From assembly GCA_004078665.1 (NCBI GenBank), contig SCFO01000001.1:26377-90376 (forward strand): a DNA stretch of 64,000 nucleotides. The letters are read 5' to 3'. The position numbers and the translations under genes were made by a program. This document shows positions 42,189 to 51,585 of the stretch, piece by piece. The notes under the pieces were generated by a model. It was not told the DNA's origin. It saw only the letters and a program-made list of their open reading frames with translations, and ran no database searches. How positions within the stretch are numbered: the first letter of the stretch is position 1; each line of letters starts with the position of its first letter. The stretch is from Halobacillus fulvus (GTDB taxonomy: Bacteria > Bacillota > Bacilli > Bacillales > Halobacillaceae).

Positions 42189-42869
42189 GTGAAAGTATCT
42201 TATCATGGACATTCAGTCATCAAAGTAGAACATAGCGGCAAAACGATTTTGTTTGACCCATTCATCTCAGACAATGGCAACACTGATTTGAAAGCAGATC
42301 AAGTGAAAGCGGATGTCATTCTGCTTACTCACGGACACAATGACCATGTCGGGGATACGTTCAGCATCGCCAAGCGAAACGATTCCCAAATCATCGCACC
42401 TTATGAACTAGCGACATACCTTGGAAATAAAGGACTGAATGCGCACCCTATGCATATAGGTGGAGGTCATGAATTTAACTTCGGTCATGTCAAGTTCACA
42501 CAAGCGTTTCACGGCTCCGCCTATACGGAAGAGGACGGGACAATCGTTTATACGGGCATGCCGACCGGGATCTTGTTGACGATCGATGGGAAGACGATTT
42601 ACCACGCAGGAGATACTGGACTGTTTTCAGATATGAAAATGATTGGGGAGCGTCATGATATCGATCTTGCTTTCCTACCAATCGGAGACAATTTCACAAT
42701 GGGACCGGAGGATGCTATAGTAGCTGCAGGATGGATACAGGCTAAACAGGTGGTTCCGATTCATTACAACACATTTGACCTCATCAATCAGGATGGCAAA
42801 GGTTTTGCGGACAGAGTTAATCCTGGCAAAGGGCTATATATGGAGCCGGGTGACTCTGTTGAACTATAA
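42189..42869 (+). CDS. ytkL: Metal-dependent hydrolase, UPF0173 (YtkL)
   Basis: Metallo-beta-lactamase-fold hydrolase with the Zn motif [11 protein letters not shown] (HxHxDH) and a second site GDTGLF and PIHYNTFD. 226 residues, equal to the B. subtilis protein, when begun at the GTG at 42189 (AAAGGAG 8 nt upstream); the longer frame from 42159 has no ribosome-binding site. The substrate is unknown. It starts 30 nt after the aminopropyltransferase gene with no terminator between, so it is probably the sixth operon gene, although in B. subtilis it belongs with ytkK/ytoI. Confidence 0.9.
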   Translation: MKVSYHGHSVIKVEHSGKTILFDPFISDNGNTDLKADQVKADVILLTHGHNDHVGDTFSIAKRNDSQIIAPYELATYLGNKGLNAHPMHIGGGHEFNFGHVKFTQAFHGSAYTEEDGTIVYTGMPTGILLTIDGKTIYHAGDTGLFSDMKMIGERHDIDLAFLPIGDNFTMGPEDAIVAAGWIQAKQVVPIHYNTFDLINQDGKGFADRVNPGKGLYMEPGDSVEL

Positions 42870-42884
42870 AGGATAGGTATCCCT

Positions 42885-42917
42885 AACCTTCTATCTCTAA
42901 AGATAGGAGGTTTTTTT
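42885..42917 (+). terminator. Intrinsic terminator of the pspA-ytkL operon
   Basis: AACCTTCTATCT pairs with AGATAGGAGGTT (one wobble), followed by T residues. Confidence 0.85.
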
Positions 42918-43023
42918 ATTTATTACAGATGAATTCGGATGGAAATTGCAGTGAAACTGTATCAGTTGTATAATAACACTATTCCTAAAAATGATTAGTA
43001 CAGTTAGAAAGTTTGGTGGATCA

Positions 43024-44340
43024 ATGCCTACAAAACATGAGCAAATACTTCAACATATCGAATCACTGGCAGTTGGAAGTAAGATTTCTGTCCGTGGAAT
43101 TGCTAAAGCTCTTCATGTAAGTGAGGGGACCGCTTATCGTGCCATAAAAGAGGCGGAAAATCAAAATCTTGTGAGTACGATGGAACGGGTCGGGACGATT
43201 CGGATTGAAAAGAAAAAGAAAGAAAACATTGAAAAGCTCACCTTTGCAGAAATCTTGAATATTGTCGATGGTCAAGTGTTGGGTGGAAGAGAAGGCCTTT
43301 ATAAAACACTGAGCAAGTTTGTCATCGGTGCGATGAAGCTTGAGGCGATGATGCGTTATACGGAAGCGGGCTCGCTTTTGATTGTAGGAAACCGGACGAA
43401 CGCTCATGAACTGGCTGTCAAGGAAGGCGCAGCAGTCTTGATCACCGGTGGTTTTGATACGACCGATACGGTAAAAAAGCTGGCAGACGAAAAGAAGCTT
43501 CCGGTGATTTCTACAAGCTATGATACATTTACCGTCGCGACAATGATTAACCGCGCAATCTATGATCAGCTAATTAAAAAAGAAATTGTCATGGTAGACG
43601 ATATTTATACGTCCTTGAAAGATTCAAAATACTTAACGACAGCGGACAAGGTAGAGCGCTGGTATGAATTGAACAGTGAAACTAAACATAATCGTTATCC
43701 GGTCATCGATAAACAGAATCGTGTAGTTGGAATTGTCACATCCAAAGATGTTATTGGAAAAGATCCGGATGTAGCCATAGAAAAAGTAATGACAAAAAAT
43801 CCAATGACGGTAAATAAGACGACTTCTCTTGCGAATGCTGCTCATGTCATGGTGTGGGAAGGGATCGAACTTATGCCAGTCGTCGATTCCTCTCAAAAGC
43901 TTCAGGGAATCATTTCAAGACAAGATGTGTTAAAAGCCCTCCAGCATATCCAACGACAGCCTCAAGTTGGGGAAACCATTGATGATTTAGCCACGACCCA
44001 GCTGAAATCCGTAGAAGGGGAAGGGAATGCTCACCGCTTGACTTCAAGAGTCACCCCGCAAATGACAAACCAACTGGGAACCATGTCTTACGGAGTGTTC
44101 GTTTCGCTGATTACTGAGGCCTCCAGTCGTATGCTCAGGAAATACAAAAAAGGTGATCTCGTTGTGGAAAATATATCGGTTTATTTCATTAAGCCTGTGC
44201 AATTGGAAAGTGAAATTGAGATTATACCGCAAATTCTCGAGGTCGGAAGAAAGTTTGCGAAAGTGGATGTCGAGGTTCACCATGGGAGTGCCATTGTCGG
44301 CAAAGCCTTATTGATGGCTCAATTAATCGATCGAGGCTAA
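43024..44340 (+). CDS. ytoI: YtoI, HTH-DRTGG-CBS-thioesterase-like regulatory protein
   Basis: 438-residue multi-domain protein: N-terminal winged helix (ISVRGIAKALHVSEGTAYRAI), a DRTGG domain (ILNIVDGQVLGGREGL onward), two CBS motifs (about residues 195-310) and a C-terminal hot-dog, thioesterase-like domain (YGVFVSLITEASSRM, ISVYFIKPVQLESEIEI). This suggests a ligand- or nucleotide-sensing regulator, but its target is unknown. I start at the ATG at 43024, because MPTKHEQIL matches the family N-terminus; the ribosome-binding site (TTGGTGG) is modest. The order ytkL-ytoI-ytpI-nrnA is conserved. Confidence 0.88.
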   Translation: MPTKHEQILQHIESLAVGSKISVRGIAKALHVSEGTAYRAIKEAENQNLVSTMERVGTIRIEKKKKENIEKLTFAEILNIVDGQVLGGREGLYKTLSKFVIGAMKLEAMMRYTEAGSLLIVGNRTNAHELAVKEGAAVLITGGFDTTDTVKKLADEKKLPVISTSYDTFTVATMINRAIYDQLIKKEIVMVDDIYTSLKDSKYLTTADKVERWYELNSETKHNRYPVIDKQNRVVGIVTSKDVIGKDPDVAIEKVMTKNPMTVNKTTSLANAAHVMVWEGIELMPVVDSSQKLQGIISRQDVLKALQHIQRQPQVGETIDDLATTQLKSVEGEGNAHRLTSRVTPQMTNQLGTMSYGVFVSLITEASSRMLRKYKKGDLVVENISVYFIKPVQLESEIEIIPQILEVGRKFAKVDVEVHHGSAIVGKALLMAQLIDRG

Positions 44341-44379
44341 AAAAAGTCGCTGCTATAATAAGAAGCAGCGACTTTTTTT
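44341..44379. terminator. Bidirectional terminator between ytoI and ytpI
   Basis: AAAAAGTCGCTGCT pairs with AGCAGCGACTTTTT across a 9-nt loop. Confidence 0.9.
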
Positions 44380-44680
44380 ATGTTGTGGATTGTAGTTTCT
44401 GGTACTCATTCCGGTAGTGTTTTGCAGCTTTCCAACCGAAACGGGCTTGATAGCCACCGAGAATGAGAAGGACAATTCCGATGAACAAGGACAGCTGTGT
44501 TTCATAAAACATGTACTGGTTGATCCCCCATAAGAAGACGAAGGCACCGAGACAAATTTTCGATTTACTGTTCAGATACTCTTTCGTTAGTGCGTCAGGG
44601 GTACGGACAATCATCACTTTATAGTAAATATATAGCACGATGGATAGAAGGGAAAGAATAGGAAAGATAATCAAGTACAT
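44378..44680 (-). CDS. ytpI: YtpI-like membrane protein
   Basis: 100-residue integral membrane protein with three helices (about residues 2-20, 44-60 and 64-82), the YtpI family layout. Function unknown. It is transcribed opposite to ytoI and nrnA and diverges from nrnA. The location between ytoI and nrnA supports the assignment. Confidence 0.82.
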   Translation of the reverse strand: MYLIIFPILSLLSIVLYIYYKVMIVRTPDALTKEYLNSKSKICLGAFVFLWGINQYMFYETQLSLFIGIVLLILGGYQARFGWKAAKHYRNEYQKLQSTT

Positions 44681-44798
44681 CGACTCCTGTGTTGGTTTAT
44701 TCTTCTATTATTGTAGCTTGTTTTTTTTCATATGGCTACCTGTAATCCTGAAACTATGTTTTAATGAAAAAAGAAATAGGTGAAGAAAGGATACCGTT

Positions 44799-45752
44799 AT
44801 GTGTAAACAGACCATTATAGAAAAAATCGAACAATATACAACAGTAATCGTCCATCGCCATGTCCGTCCTGACCCGGATGCTTACGGCTCTCAGGTTGGA
44901 TTGGCGGAAATCATCCGCGTCAACTTTCCAGAGAAAAAAGTATTCGTGACAGGGGAAGAAGATCCTTCCTTGGACTTTTTAGCTCAAATGGATGAGGTTC
45001 CTGATGAAGCCTACAAAGAAGCACTTGTCATTGTGTGTGATACAGCGAATCAGGCAAGGATCGATGATCAAAGGTACAGCCACGGGGAGTATTTAATCAA
45101 AATTGATCACCACCCCGTCGTAGATTCATACGGTGATACGGAATGGGTCGATACTACCGCAAGCTCTACAAGTGAAATGATTTATGAATTATTCCTCGAA
45201 ATGAAAGATAAACAGTTAAGTGACCAGTCAGCTGGACTGCTTTATGCAGGGATCGTTGGAGATACAGGGCGGTTTTTATTCCCAAGTACAACCAAAAAGA
45301 CGCTTTCCTATGCAGCAGATCTCGTCCAATACGAATTTGATCGAAGAACCCTTTACAGTGAGATGTATAAAACACCTGTCCATGTTGCAAAACTGAAAGG
45401 CTACGTTCTACAGAATTTTACCGTTCACGAATCAGGCTACTCTACGGTGAGGTTAACGAAGGACATTTTGGAAAAGTTTAATGTGACAGCCAAAGAATCA
45501 AGTGCTCTTGTCGGATTACTCGGAGACGTTGAAGGAGTACTAGCCTGGGTGTTTTATGTAGAGGAAGAGAGCAGTATCCGCGTCCGCCTTCGTTCACGTG
45601 GGCCTGTCATTAACAAAATTGCTGAAAACCATAATGGTGGAGGACACCCGCTGGCCTCTGGTGCGACAGCTTCCAACTGGGAAGAAACCGATGACATTAC
45701 AAAAGAGCTGGAGCAAGTTTGCAGCGACTACAAGAACAAGCAGACGGAATAA
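44799..45752 (+). CDS. nrnA: Oligoribonuclease / 3'-phosphoadenosine 5'-phosphate phosphatase NrnA
   Basis: DHH-DHHA1 phosphoesterase that degrades nanoRNAs and can hydrolyse pAp. Motifs: HVRPDPDAYGSQ, VCDTAN, the DHH signature KIDHHP, and the DHHA1 substrate loop GGGHPLASGA. 317 residues is close to the B. subtilis length. GAAGAAAGG precedes the ATG. In this neighbourhood it is followed by the convergent sporulation genes ytrI-ytrH. Confidence 0.93.
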   Translation: MCKQTIIEKIEQYTTVIVHRHVRPDPDAYGSQVGLAEIIRVNFPEKKVFVTGEEDPSLDFLAQMDEVPDEAYKEALVIVCDTANQARIDDQRYSHGEYLIKIDHHPVVDSYGDTEWVDTTASSTSEMIYELFLEMKDKQLSDQSAGLLYAGIVGDTGRFLFPSTTKKTLSYAADLVQYEFDRRTLYSEMYKTPVHVAKLKGYVLQNFTVHESGYSTVRLTKDILEKFNVTAKESSALVGLLGDVEGVLAWVFYVEEESSIRVRLRSRGPVINKIAENHNGGGHPLASGATASNWEETDDITKELEQVCSDYKNKQTE

Positions 45753-45835
45753 TCCGTACTGCTTGTTTCCTTTAGTGGCGTGATTCTTTGTTCTGATCCT
45801 TTTGTGCGAATGCTGCGCAGTGTACTTTCTTACAA

Positions 45836-46333
45836 TTAAGGATCGATCTGGATTTCCAATTGAAATGAAACGACCTCTGATATGACCAGCCTTTTCACTT
45901 TCAGCTGGTACGTGAAATGATCCACTTTATAAGACTTGTTTTCTACCGTGGAGATCATAAGTTCGGCCTGAGTTGCGGCAGTGTTCAGCGGATTACCGGG
46001 CACGGAAGAGAGCTGTTCCTGAACGAGTGTGTTCAACTCATGCTGCGTGAGTAGGTCGATCTCCATTTTCTTGGCATTCGTAAAGCTGATATCCAATTCT
46101 TTGACTTTGACGGGTTCATGCTGGGTGTTCTCTTTTGGATTGTTCAATAAGCTTTGGTATTTTTCTTCCGCATCATGCAATTGAGCGCTCAATTGCATGT
46201 GTTCTTTCATAAGATTTTCGTTCGTCTGACCATGGATGATCAGGAAGAATAAATAACCGAGGAACGCCCCGATCATAATCCCGGCAAAAAGACGCCTCCA
46301 TTGGGGATGGTTGAAATAGGGCGGGATATGCAT
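45836..46333 (-). CDS. ytrI: Sporulation membrane protein YtrI
   Basis: 165-residue single-pass membrane protein: one helix (LFAGIMIGAFLGYLFFLIIH, about residues 15-34), then a coiled-coil stretch (NLMKEHMQLSAQLHDAEEKY) and a soluble C-terminal region. In B. subtilis YtrH and YtrI are sigma-E-controlled mother-cell proteins needed for efficient sporulation. I start at the ATG at 46333, which shares one base with the ytrH stop (TGATG), rather than at 46360. Confidence 0.85.
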   Translation of the reverse strand: MHIPPYFNHPQWRRLFAGIMIGAFLGYLFFLIIHGQTNENLMKEHMQLSAQLHDAEEKYQSLLNNPKENTQHEPVKVKELDISFTNAKKMEIDLLTQHELNTLVQEQLSSVPGNPLNTAATQAELMISTVENKSYKVDHFTYQLKVKRLVISEVVSFQLEIQIDP

Positions 46334-46665
46334 CAGGTCACTTCTTCCCCAAGAAGCCATTGAAATAAAAGCAATGCTGCCTTCACACCACCCATTGCGG
46401 CTACAATAATGACGACTTGCTTGAAAATACTGAAAGTCGAACCGTCTAATATTCCTTTTTCAAAGTTGCTAATCGCATCGAACGTACCTCCGATTGCCGC
46501 GACGATGGCCCAAATCCTAAGGCTTTTGGATATTCTGAACATGGATGTTAAAGGGGGTTCCCCCGTTAAAAAGCTCCCGATACTCCCAATGAATGTCCCT
46601 CCGACAATGACCCCGAAAGCGATAAAGAAGCATTGAATCATGGATATAATTAAGCGGTCTTCCAT
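46333..46665 (-). CDS. ytrH: Sporulation membrane protein YtrH
   Basis: 110-residue protein with three hydrophobic helices (ISMIQCFFIAFGVIVGGTFI, LRIWAIVAAIGGTF and VVIIVAAMGGVKAALLLF). It is encoded ahead of ytrI as in B. subtilis. I start at the ATG at 46665 (AAGAGGGAC just upstream), since the extra 29 residues from 46752 are unlike the family. A candidate sigma-E promoter lies at 46705-46733. Confidence 0.85.
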   Translation of the reverse strand: MEDRLIISMIQCFFIAFGVIVGGTFIGSIGSFLTGEPPLTSMFRISKSLRIWAIVAAIGGTFDAISNFEKGILDGSTFSIFKQVVIIVAAMGGVKAALLLFQWLLGEEVT

Positions 46666-46704
46666 CTTGTCCCTCTTTTCGCCCTTATAGTATGGTTTAC
46701 TAAA

Positions 46705-46733
46705 CATGTATTCTTCCAAATTCCTATATATGC
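46705..46733 (-). promoter_or_regulatory. Candidate sigma-E promoter of ytrHI
   Basis: Minus strand: GCATATA (46733-46727), 14-nt spacer, AATACATG (46712-46705). The -35 fits the mother-cell consensus well and the -10 at 5 of 8 positions. An alternative -10, CATACTAT, lies about 15 nt downstream but with less suitable spacing. Confidence 0.45.
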
Positions 46734-46794
46734 AGGAGTCTTTTCTATTCATGGAGGAGTGGGATATAATCTACTTGGAGAGAAGGTGAAACGA

Positions 46795-49700
46795 ATGACA
46801 TTTTCCCATTTGAATATACAGAGCGGTTATAGTCTGATGGACAGTACGATCAAAATAGATGATTTAGTGAAACAGGCAAAAGCGCTTGGCTATGAGTCAT
46901 TGGCCTTGACGGATAAGAATGTGATGAGCGGATCGGTCGCTTTTTATCAAGCCTGTCAAAAATACAAGATCCATCCGATTTTGGGTGTGAAAATCAAGAT
47001 CCAAGTCAAGCAAGAGGACTTTTTGGTCGTCCTTTTGGCAGAAAACAATGAGGGCTATCAGAACCTAATGAAAATCAGTTCGTGGATCCAGACACAAGGG
47101 ATCACACCCGAGCTCGATCAGCTGGATAAATTCAGCTCGGGTCTCGTCGTTGTGATCAACACCTCCCAGTCTCCATGGGCTGACTGGATTTCGAGGGAAC
47201 AGTTTGTATCGGTCGAAGAAGAGTTCGCGAACTGGGAAAAGATATTTGGTGAAGACAACGTATATTTGAGCATAGAGGACCGTGACCTTCACGAGGAACG
47301 TCAGCTTCATCAGCCCCTTCAGAAATGGAGTCGTGATGGAAGTGTCCAGGTAGTCGCCATCGGTGATGTGAAATACCTACATAAGGAAGACGCCGTTGCC
47401 TATCAGGCGATGAGAGCGATGGAAGAGGGGAGCCGGCTTTCATCCGATTCAGATTCACGTCATCACCATCAGTATTTAAAGAGCCCGGAAGAAATGGAAG
47501 GTTTCTTCAAGGAATGGTGGCCGGAAGTACTTGATGAAACAAGTGCGATCGCTCAACGATGTCATGTTGAATTGAACTTTGATCAGCAGCTGTTGCCGAC
47601 TTATCCAGTCCCAGGGGGGCAGCAGGCAGATGAATATTTGCGAGAGCTATGTGAAGAATCTCTGAATAAAAAGTACGGAAAAGACCATTCTGAAGCTAAG
47701 GCGAGACTCGATCATGAACTAAGTGTCATAACGTCGATGAAGTTCAGCGATTATTTTTTGATCGTGTGGGATTTTATCGCCTTCGCAAGGCAGAAAGGAA
47801 TTCATGCCGGGCCAGGTCGGGGTTCAGCCGCCGGGTCACTTGTGGCGTTTTTGTTGGATATCACACAGGTCGATCCCCTGAAGTATAATTTGTTATTTGA
47901 ACGGTTTCTAAATCCGGAACGAATTACAATGCCGGATATCGATATCGATTTTCCTGATCACAGGCGGGATGAAGTCATCCGATATGTAGTCGAAAAATAC
48001 GGCAGACACCATGTCGCTCAAATTTGTACGTTCGGTACGTTCGCTGCTCGTAGTGTTCTTAGAGAACTATTCAAAGTGATGGCGATTGATGAGAGTGATG
48101 CGACTTATTTATTGAAACATATCCCGCGCGGTTCAAACGATTCGCTTGTAGAAATGGTCAAAAATAATGACACATTAAAAGACTATATTCGGAACTCCGA
48201 TCGTTTGAAGCGGCTGTTTCACGTCGCGTCAAAGCTTGAAGGTCTTCCGCGGCACGTTTCCACACATGCTGCAGGTGTCGTCATCAGCGAACACCCGCTG
48301 ATTCAATACACAGCGTTAATGAATGGGCAGGGTGCTGCGTATTTGACGCAATTAGCGATGGGGGATCTTGAAAAGGTCGGCCTCTTGAAAATTGATTTTC
48401 TCGGTCTTAGAAATTTAAGTTTCATTGAAAAAATAGAAAGTAAAATTCAAAAATATAGAGACGAACATTTCAGTGCAGAGAAGATACCTTTGGATGACAA
48501 GGATACGTTTGAGCTTCTCGCTGAAGGTAGAACGAACGGCATTTTCCAACTGGAATCACAAGGTATGAGAAACGTACTGAAGCGTTTGAAACCGACACAT
48601 TTTGAAGATGTGGTAGCCGTGAACGCTCTGTACAGACCAGGACCGATGGAATATATTCCGATTTATATCAACCGGAAACATGAAAAAGAAAGCGTTCAGT
48701 ATCCACACCCTGATTTACAACCGATTTTACAATCGACTTTCGGTGTCCTTGTCTATCAGGAGCAGATCATGCAAGTCGCAAGAAAAGTGGCGGGGTACTC
48801 TCTCGGCCAGGCCGACTTATTAAGAAGAGCCGTTGGGAAAAAACAGGCGGACGTTTTGGCCGAGCAAAGAGAACGGTTTGTAGAAGGCTGCCTGTCGGAA
48901 GGGTATCGTTCGGAAGTGGCACATCAGCTTTTTGAGTGGATTGTCAAATTTTCCAATTACGGATTCAACCGTAGTCACGCTGTCGCTTACAGTTTTATTT
49001 CGTATAAACTCGCCTATATGAAAGCGCATTATCCGACCTATTTTCTTGCCGAACTTATCAATACGTATGTCGGCGATGCTGAAAAGGTGACGGCTTATAT
49101 CCGGGAGGCGAGAGAGTCTGGACTGACCGTTCTCTCCCCTTCCGTAAATCGCAGCCAAATCATCACCATCGATGAACAAGGCAACATCAGAATTGGCCTT
49201 TTATCGATCAAGGGTGTAGGAGCCCAAGCCGCTCAGCAGATTGTCGAGGAGAGGCAGAATGGGAGGTACCGAAGTCTGAATGATTTCTGTTTAAGGTCGG
49301 CTTCGAAGCTTGTCAGCAGGTCTGTTATCGAATCGCTTATTCTTGCCGGGGCTTTTGATGACCTCGACGAAAACCGAGCCAAATTACTGGCGAATATTGA
49401 TCAGGCTCTTGAACAGGCCGATCTTTTTAAAGAATTTCGGGATCAGCCGGACCTGTTCGGTGGAGATTTTGATATGGGCGCCGCACAAGTTGAAATTGAA
49501 CCTTTTCCGCTTCTAAAGAAGCTGGCGATGGAAAAAGAGGTGCTCGGAACGTACTTATCCGAACATCCACTCGAGGGTCAAAGAAAGTTTTTGCGGGAAA
49601 GAGGAATCCTGCCGATTAGTCAACTTTCCACAATGATGAACCGAAAAGTCGAGCTCGCAGCTGTCGTAGAGAGTCTCAAAGAAATCCGTACGAAGCGCGG

Positions 49701-50142
49701 GGATCCAATGGCTTTCCTGACGTTTAGTGACGAAAAAGAAGAGCTTGAAGGCGTGCTCTTCCCAGATGCCTACCGTGAAGTGAGGAAGTGGCTTCAGGAA
49801 CAACTCCTTGTACTTGTGAGTGGAAAAGTAGAAGAGCGTCGGGGCCAAAGACAACTGATTGTCCAGTCCATTTCTCCGTTTGAGGCCGAGCAGCCTCCTT
49901 TTGAACCTTCGCAACGGGTGTTTTTAAAGGTTTCAGAGAAACAGGAGAAGGACATGATAGAATGGTTGAAACAACTCTCAAACTATTTCCCAGGGAATAC
50001 ACCGCTCGTCATATTCCGTGCAGAGGATCGCAAAACTTACCAGTTAGGCGAGGAGTTTGCCATACAAGTATCGAAGGAGTGTCTCGATCGTCTCAAGCAG
50101 AAATTTGGCTCAGAATCCATAGCGGTCAGGTCTAAGAAATGA
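46795..50142 (+). CDS. dnaE: DNA polymerase III subunit alpha, DnaE type
   Basis: Replicative C-family polymerase that in Firmicutes extends RNA primers on the lagging strand before PolC takes over. Order: PHP domain (SHLNIQSGYSLMDSTIKIDDL, residues 3-200), palm with catalytic aspartates in MPDIDIDFPDH (about 380), fingers, tandem HhH region and an OB fold near residue 960. There is no DnaQ-type exonuclease insertion, unlike PolC. The start is the ATG at 46795 with GAAGGTG upstream; the 1115 residues equal B. subtilis DnaE. TATAAT at 46765-46770 may be its -10 box. Confidence 0.96.
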   Translation: MTFSHLNIQSGYSLMDSTIKIDDLVKQAKALGYESLALTDKNVMSGSVAFYQACQKYKIHPILGVKIKIQVKQEDFLVVLLAENNEGYQNLMKISSWIQTQGITPELDQLDKFSSGLVVVINTSQSPWADWISREQFVSVEEEFANWEKIFGEDNVYLSIEDRDLHEERQLHQPLQKWSRDGSVQVVAIGDVKYLHKEDAVAYQAMRAMEEGSRLSSDSDSRHHHQYLKSPEEMEGFFKEWWPEVLDETSAIAQRCHVELNFDQQLLPTYPVPGGQQADEYLRELCEESLNKKYGKDHSEAKARLDHELSVITSMKFSDYFLIVWDFIAFARQKGIHAGPGRGSAAGSLVAFLLDITQVDPLKYNLLFERFLNPERITMPDIDIDFPDHRRDEVIRYVVEKYGRHHVAQICTFGTFAARSVLRELFKVMAIDESDATYLLKHIPRGSNDSLVEMVKNNDTLKDYIRNSDRLKRLFHVASKLEGLPRHVSTHAAGVVISEHPLIQYTALMNGQGAAYLTQLAMGDLEKVGLLKIDFLGLRNLSFIEKIESKIQKYRDEHFSAEKIPLDDKDTFELLAEGRTNGIFQLESQGMRNVLKRLKPTHFEDVVAVNALYRPGPMEYIPIYINRKHEKESVQYPHPDLQPILQSTFGVLVYQEQIMQVARKVAGYSLGQADLLRRAVGKKQADVLAEQRERFVEGCLSEGYRSEVAHQLFEWIVKFSNYGFNRSHAVAYSFISYKLAYMKAHYPTYFLAELINTYVGDAEKVTAYIREARESGLTVLSPSVNRSQIITIDEQGNIRIGLLSIKGVGAQAAQQIVEERQNGRYRSLNDFCLRSASKLVSRSVIESLILAGAFDDLDENRAKLLANIDQALEQADLFKEFRDQPDLFGGDFDMGAAQVEIEPFPLLKKLAMEKEVLGTYLSEHPLEGQRKFLRERGILPISQLSTMMNRKVELAAVVESLKEIRTKRGDPMAFLTFSDEKEELEGVLFPDAYREVRKWLQEQLLVLVSGKVEERRGQRQLIVQSISPFEAEQPPFEPSQRVFLKVSEKQEKDMIEWLKQLSNYFPGNTPLVIFRAEDRKTYQLGEEFAIQVSKECLDRLKQKFGSESIAVRSKK

Positions 50143-50181
50143 GACGTATATCACAAAACTAAGTCCAGTGTTTAGTTATTC

Positions 50182-50209
50182 TTTACAGCCGTTGGTCATC
50201 TGTTATAAT
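50182..50209 (+). promoter_or_regulatory. Sigma-A promoter of ytsJ
   Basis: TTTACA (50182-50187), 16-nt spacer, TATAAT (50204-50209). The start would fall at about 50216, just ahead of a perfect palindrome. Confidence 0.75.
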
Positions 50210-50220
50210 GAAGAGGTTGA

Positions 50221-50237
50221 TGGTGGTCTGACCACCA
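50221..50237. promoter_or_regulatory. FadR/PdhR-type GntR operator in the ytsJ leader
   Basis: TGGTGGTCTGACCACCA: perfect 8-bp arms around one base, containing the TGGT-N3-ACCA core used by FadR-subfamily GntR regulators. It lies at about +5 to +21 of the ytsJ transcript. A GntR regulator is encoded just downstream of ytsJ. Confidence 0.72.
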
Positions 50238-50275
50238 AGAACGGTTTAATTTATAGTTTAAAGGAGCGTGTCGTC

Positions 50276-51514
50276 GTGTCGAATTTACGTGATGAAGCAC
50301 TGCATATACACCGTGTAAATAAAGGAAAATTAGAAACTCATTCCAAAGTACCTGTACGAAATGCCAAGGATCTAAGCCTGGCTTATTCTCCTGGGGTGGC
50401 AGAGCCTTGTAAAGAAATTTATGATCATAAAGAAACGGTCTATGATTATACGATGAAAGGCAATATGGTAGCCGTAGTAAGTGACGGCACCGCTGTTCTC
50501 GGCCTAGGAAATATTGGCCCGGAAGCCGCACTTCCTGTCATGGAGGGGAAAGCAGCGCTATTTAAGAGCTTTGCTGGAGTGGACGCATTTCCAATTTGCC
50601 TCAATACAAGGGATATTGATGAAATCGTCCAGACCGTCAAGCTGTTGGAACCGACCTTTGGTGGTGTGAACTTAGAGGATATCGCAGCTCCTAACTGTTT
50701 TATTATTGAAGACCGTTTGAAAAAAGAAACAAACATCCCGATTTTTCACGACGACCAGCACGGTACAGCTATCGTAACGGTGGCTGGATTGATGAATGCT
50801 TTGAAAGTTACAGGTAAATCTTTTTCTGACATTAAAGTGGTAGCCAACGGAGCGGGCGCAGCAGGTATTGCTATTATTAAGCTTCTATATCATTTCGGAG
50901 TCCGCGACATCATTATGTGTGATTCAAAAGGTGCCATTTTTGAAGGAAGAAGTTATGGAATGAACGAAGTGAAAGATGAGATTGCTAAAATCACGAATAA
51001 AGACCGTGTAGAGGGAAACCTTGAAGAGGTGATGGAAGGTGCCGATGTATTCATCGGTGTTTCTGTGGGAGGCTTATTATCCAAGGATATGGTGTCCAAG
51101 ATGAACGACAATTCGATTATCTTTGCTATGGCGAATCCTGAGCCGGAAATCATGCCGGAAGATGCAAAAGAAGCAGGGGCAAAAGTGATTGGAACGGGTC
51201 GTTCGGATTTCCCTAACCAGGTCAACAACGTCCTCGCGTTCCCTGGTATATTTAGAGGAGCACTGGACGTGCGCGCAACAAGAATCAATGAAAAGATGAA
51301 AATTGCGGCAGCTGAGGCTATCGCTTCCCTTGTCAGTGATGAAGAACTGAGTGAGGATTACGTCATTCCTGCTCCGTTTGACCCTCGTGTCGCTCCGGCT
51401 GTAGCAGCTGCGGTTGCAAAAGCGGCGATGGAATCCGGCGTTGCTCGTCATCACGTGGATCCTGAGGAAGTAGCAGAAAAGACAAGACAGCTGACACTTA
51501 TAGACGAAAAATAA
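50276..51514 (+). CDS. ytsJ: NADP-dependent malic enzyme YtsJ
   Basis: Oxidative decarboxylation of malate to pyruvate, with NADP in the B. subtilis YtsJ case, linking TCA carbon to pyruvate and NADPH for lipid synthesis. Signatures: YSPGVAEPCKEIYD, LGLGNIGPEAALPVMEGKA, FHDDQHGTAIVT, the NAD(P) fold KVVANGAGAAGIAI, and a C-terminal FDPRVAPAVA. The start is the GTG at 50276 with AAAGGAG 9 nt upstream; 412 residues. Control probably acts through the palindrome at 50221-50237. It precedes accDA, so NADPH and malonyl-CoA supply are encoded together. Confidence 0.93.
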   Translation: MSNLRDEALHIHRVNKGKLETHSKVPVRNAKDLSLAYSPGVAEPCKEIYDHKETVYDYTMKGNMVAVVSDGTAVLGLGNIGPEAALPVMEGKAALFKSFAGVDAFPICLNTRDIDEIVQTVKLLEPTFGGVNLEDIAAPNCFIIEDRLKKETNIPIFHDDQHGTAIVTVAGLMNALKVTGKSFSDIKVVANGAGAAGIAIIKLLYHFGVRDIIMCDSKGAIFEGRSYGMNEVKDEIAKITNKDRVEGNLEEVMEGADVFIGVSVGGLLSKDMVSKMNDNSIIFAMANPEPEIMPEDAKEAGAKVIGTGRSDFPNQVNNVLAFPGIFRGALDVRATRINEKMKIAAAEAIASLVSDEELSEDYVIPAPFDPRVAPAVAAAVAKAAMESGVARHHVDPEEVAEKTRQLTLIDEK

Positions 51515-51515
51515 T

Positions 51516-51550
51516 GTAAAAGAGAAAAGCTTTAGGGCTTTTCTCTTTAC
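51516..51550 (+). terminator. Hairpin between ytsJ and the GntR gene
   Basis: GTAAAAGAGAAAAGC pairs with GCTTTTCTCTTTAC; the stem itself is T-rich but no long U-run follows, so termination may be partial. Confidence 0.65.
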
Positions 51551-51585
51551 ATACGTTCATGCTGTTTTTTTGGAAAGAGGTGTCC

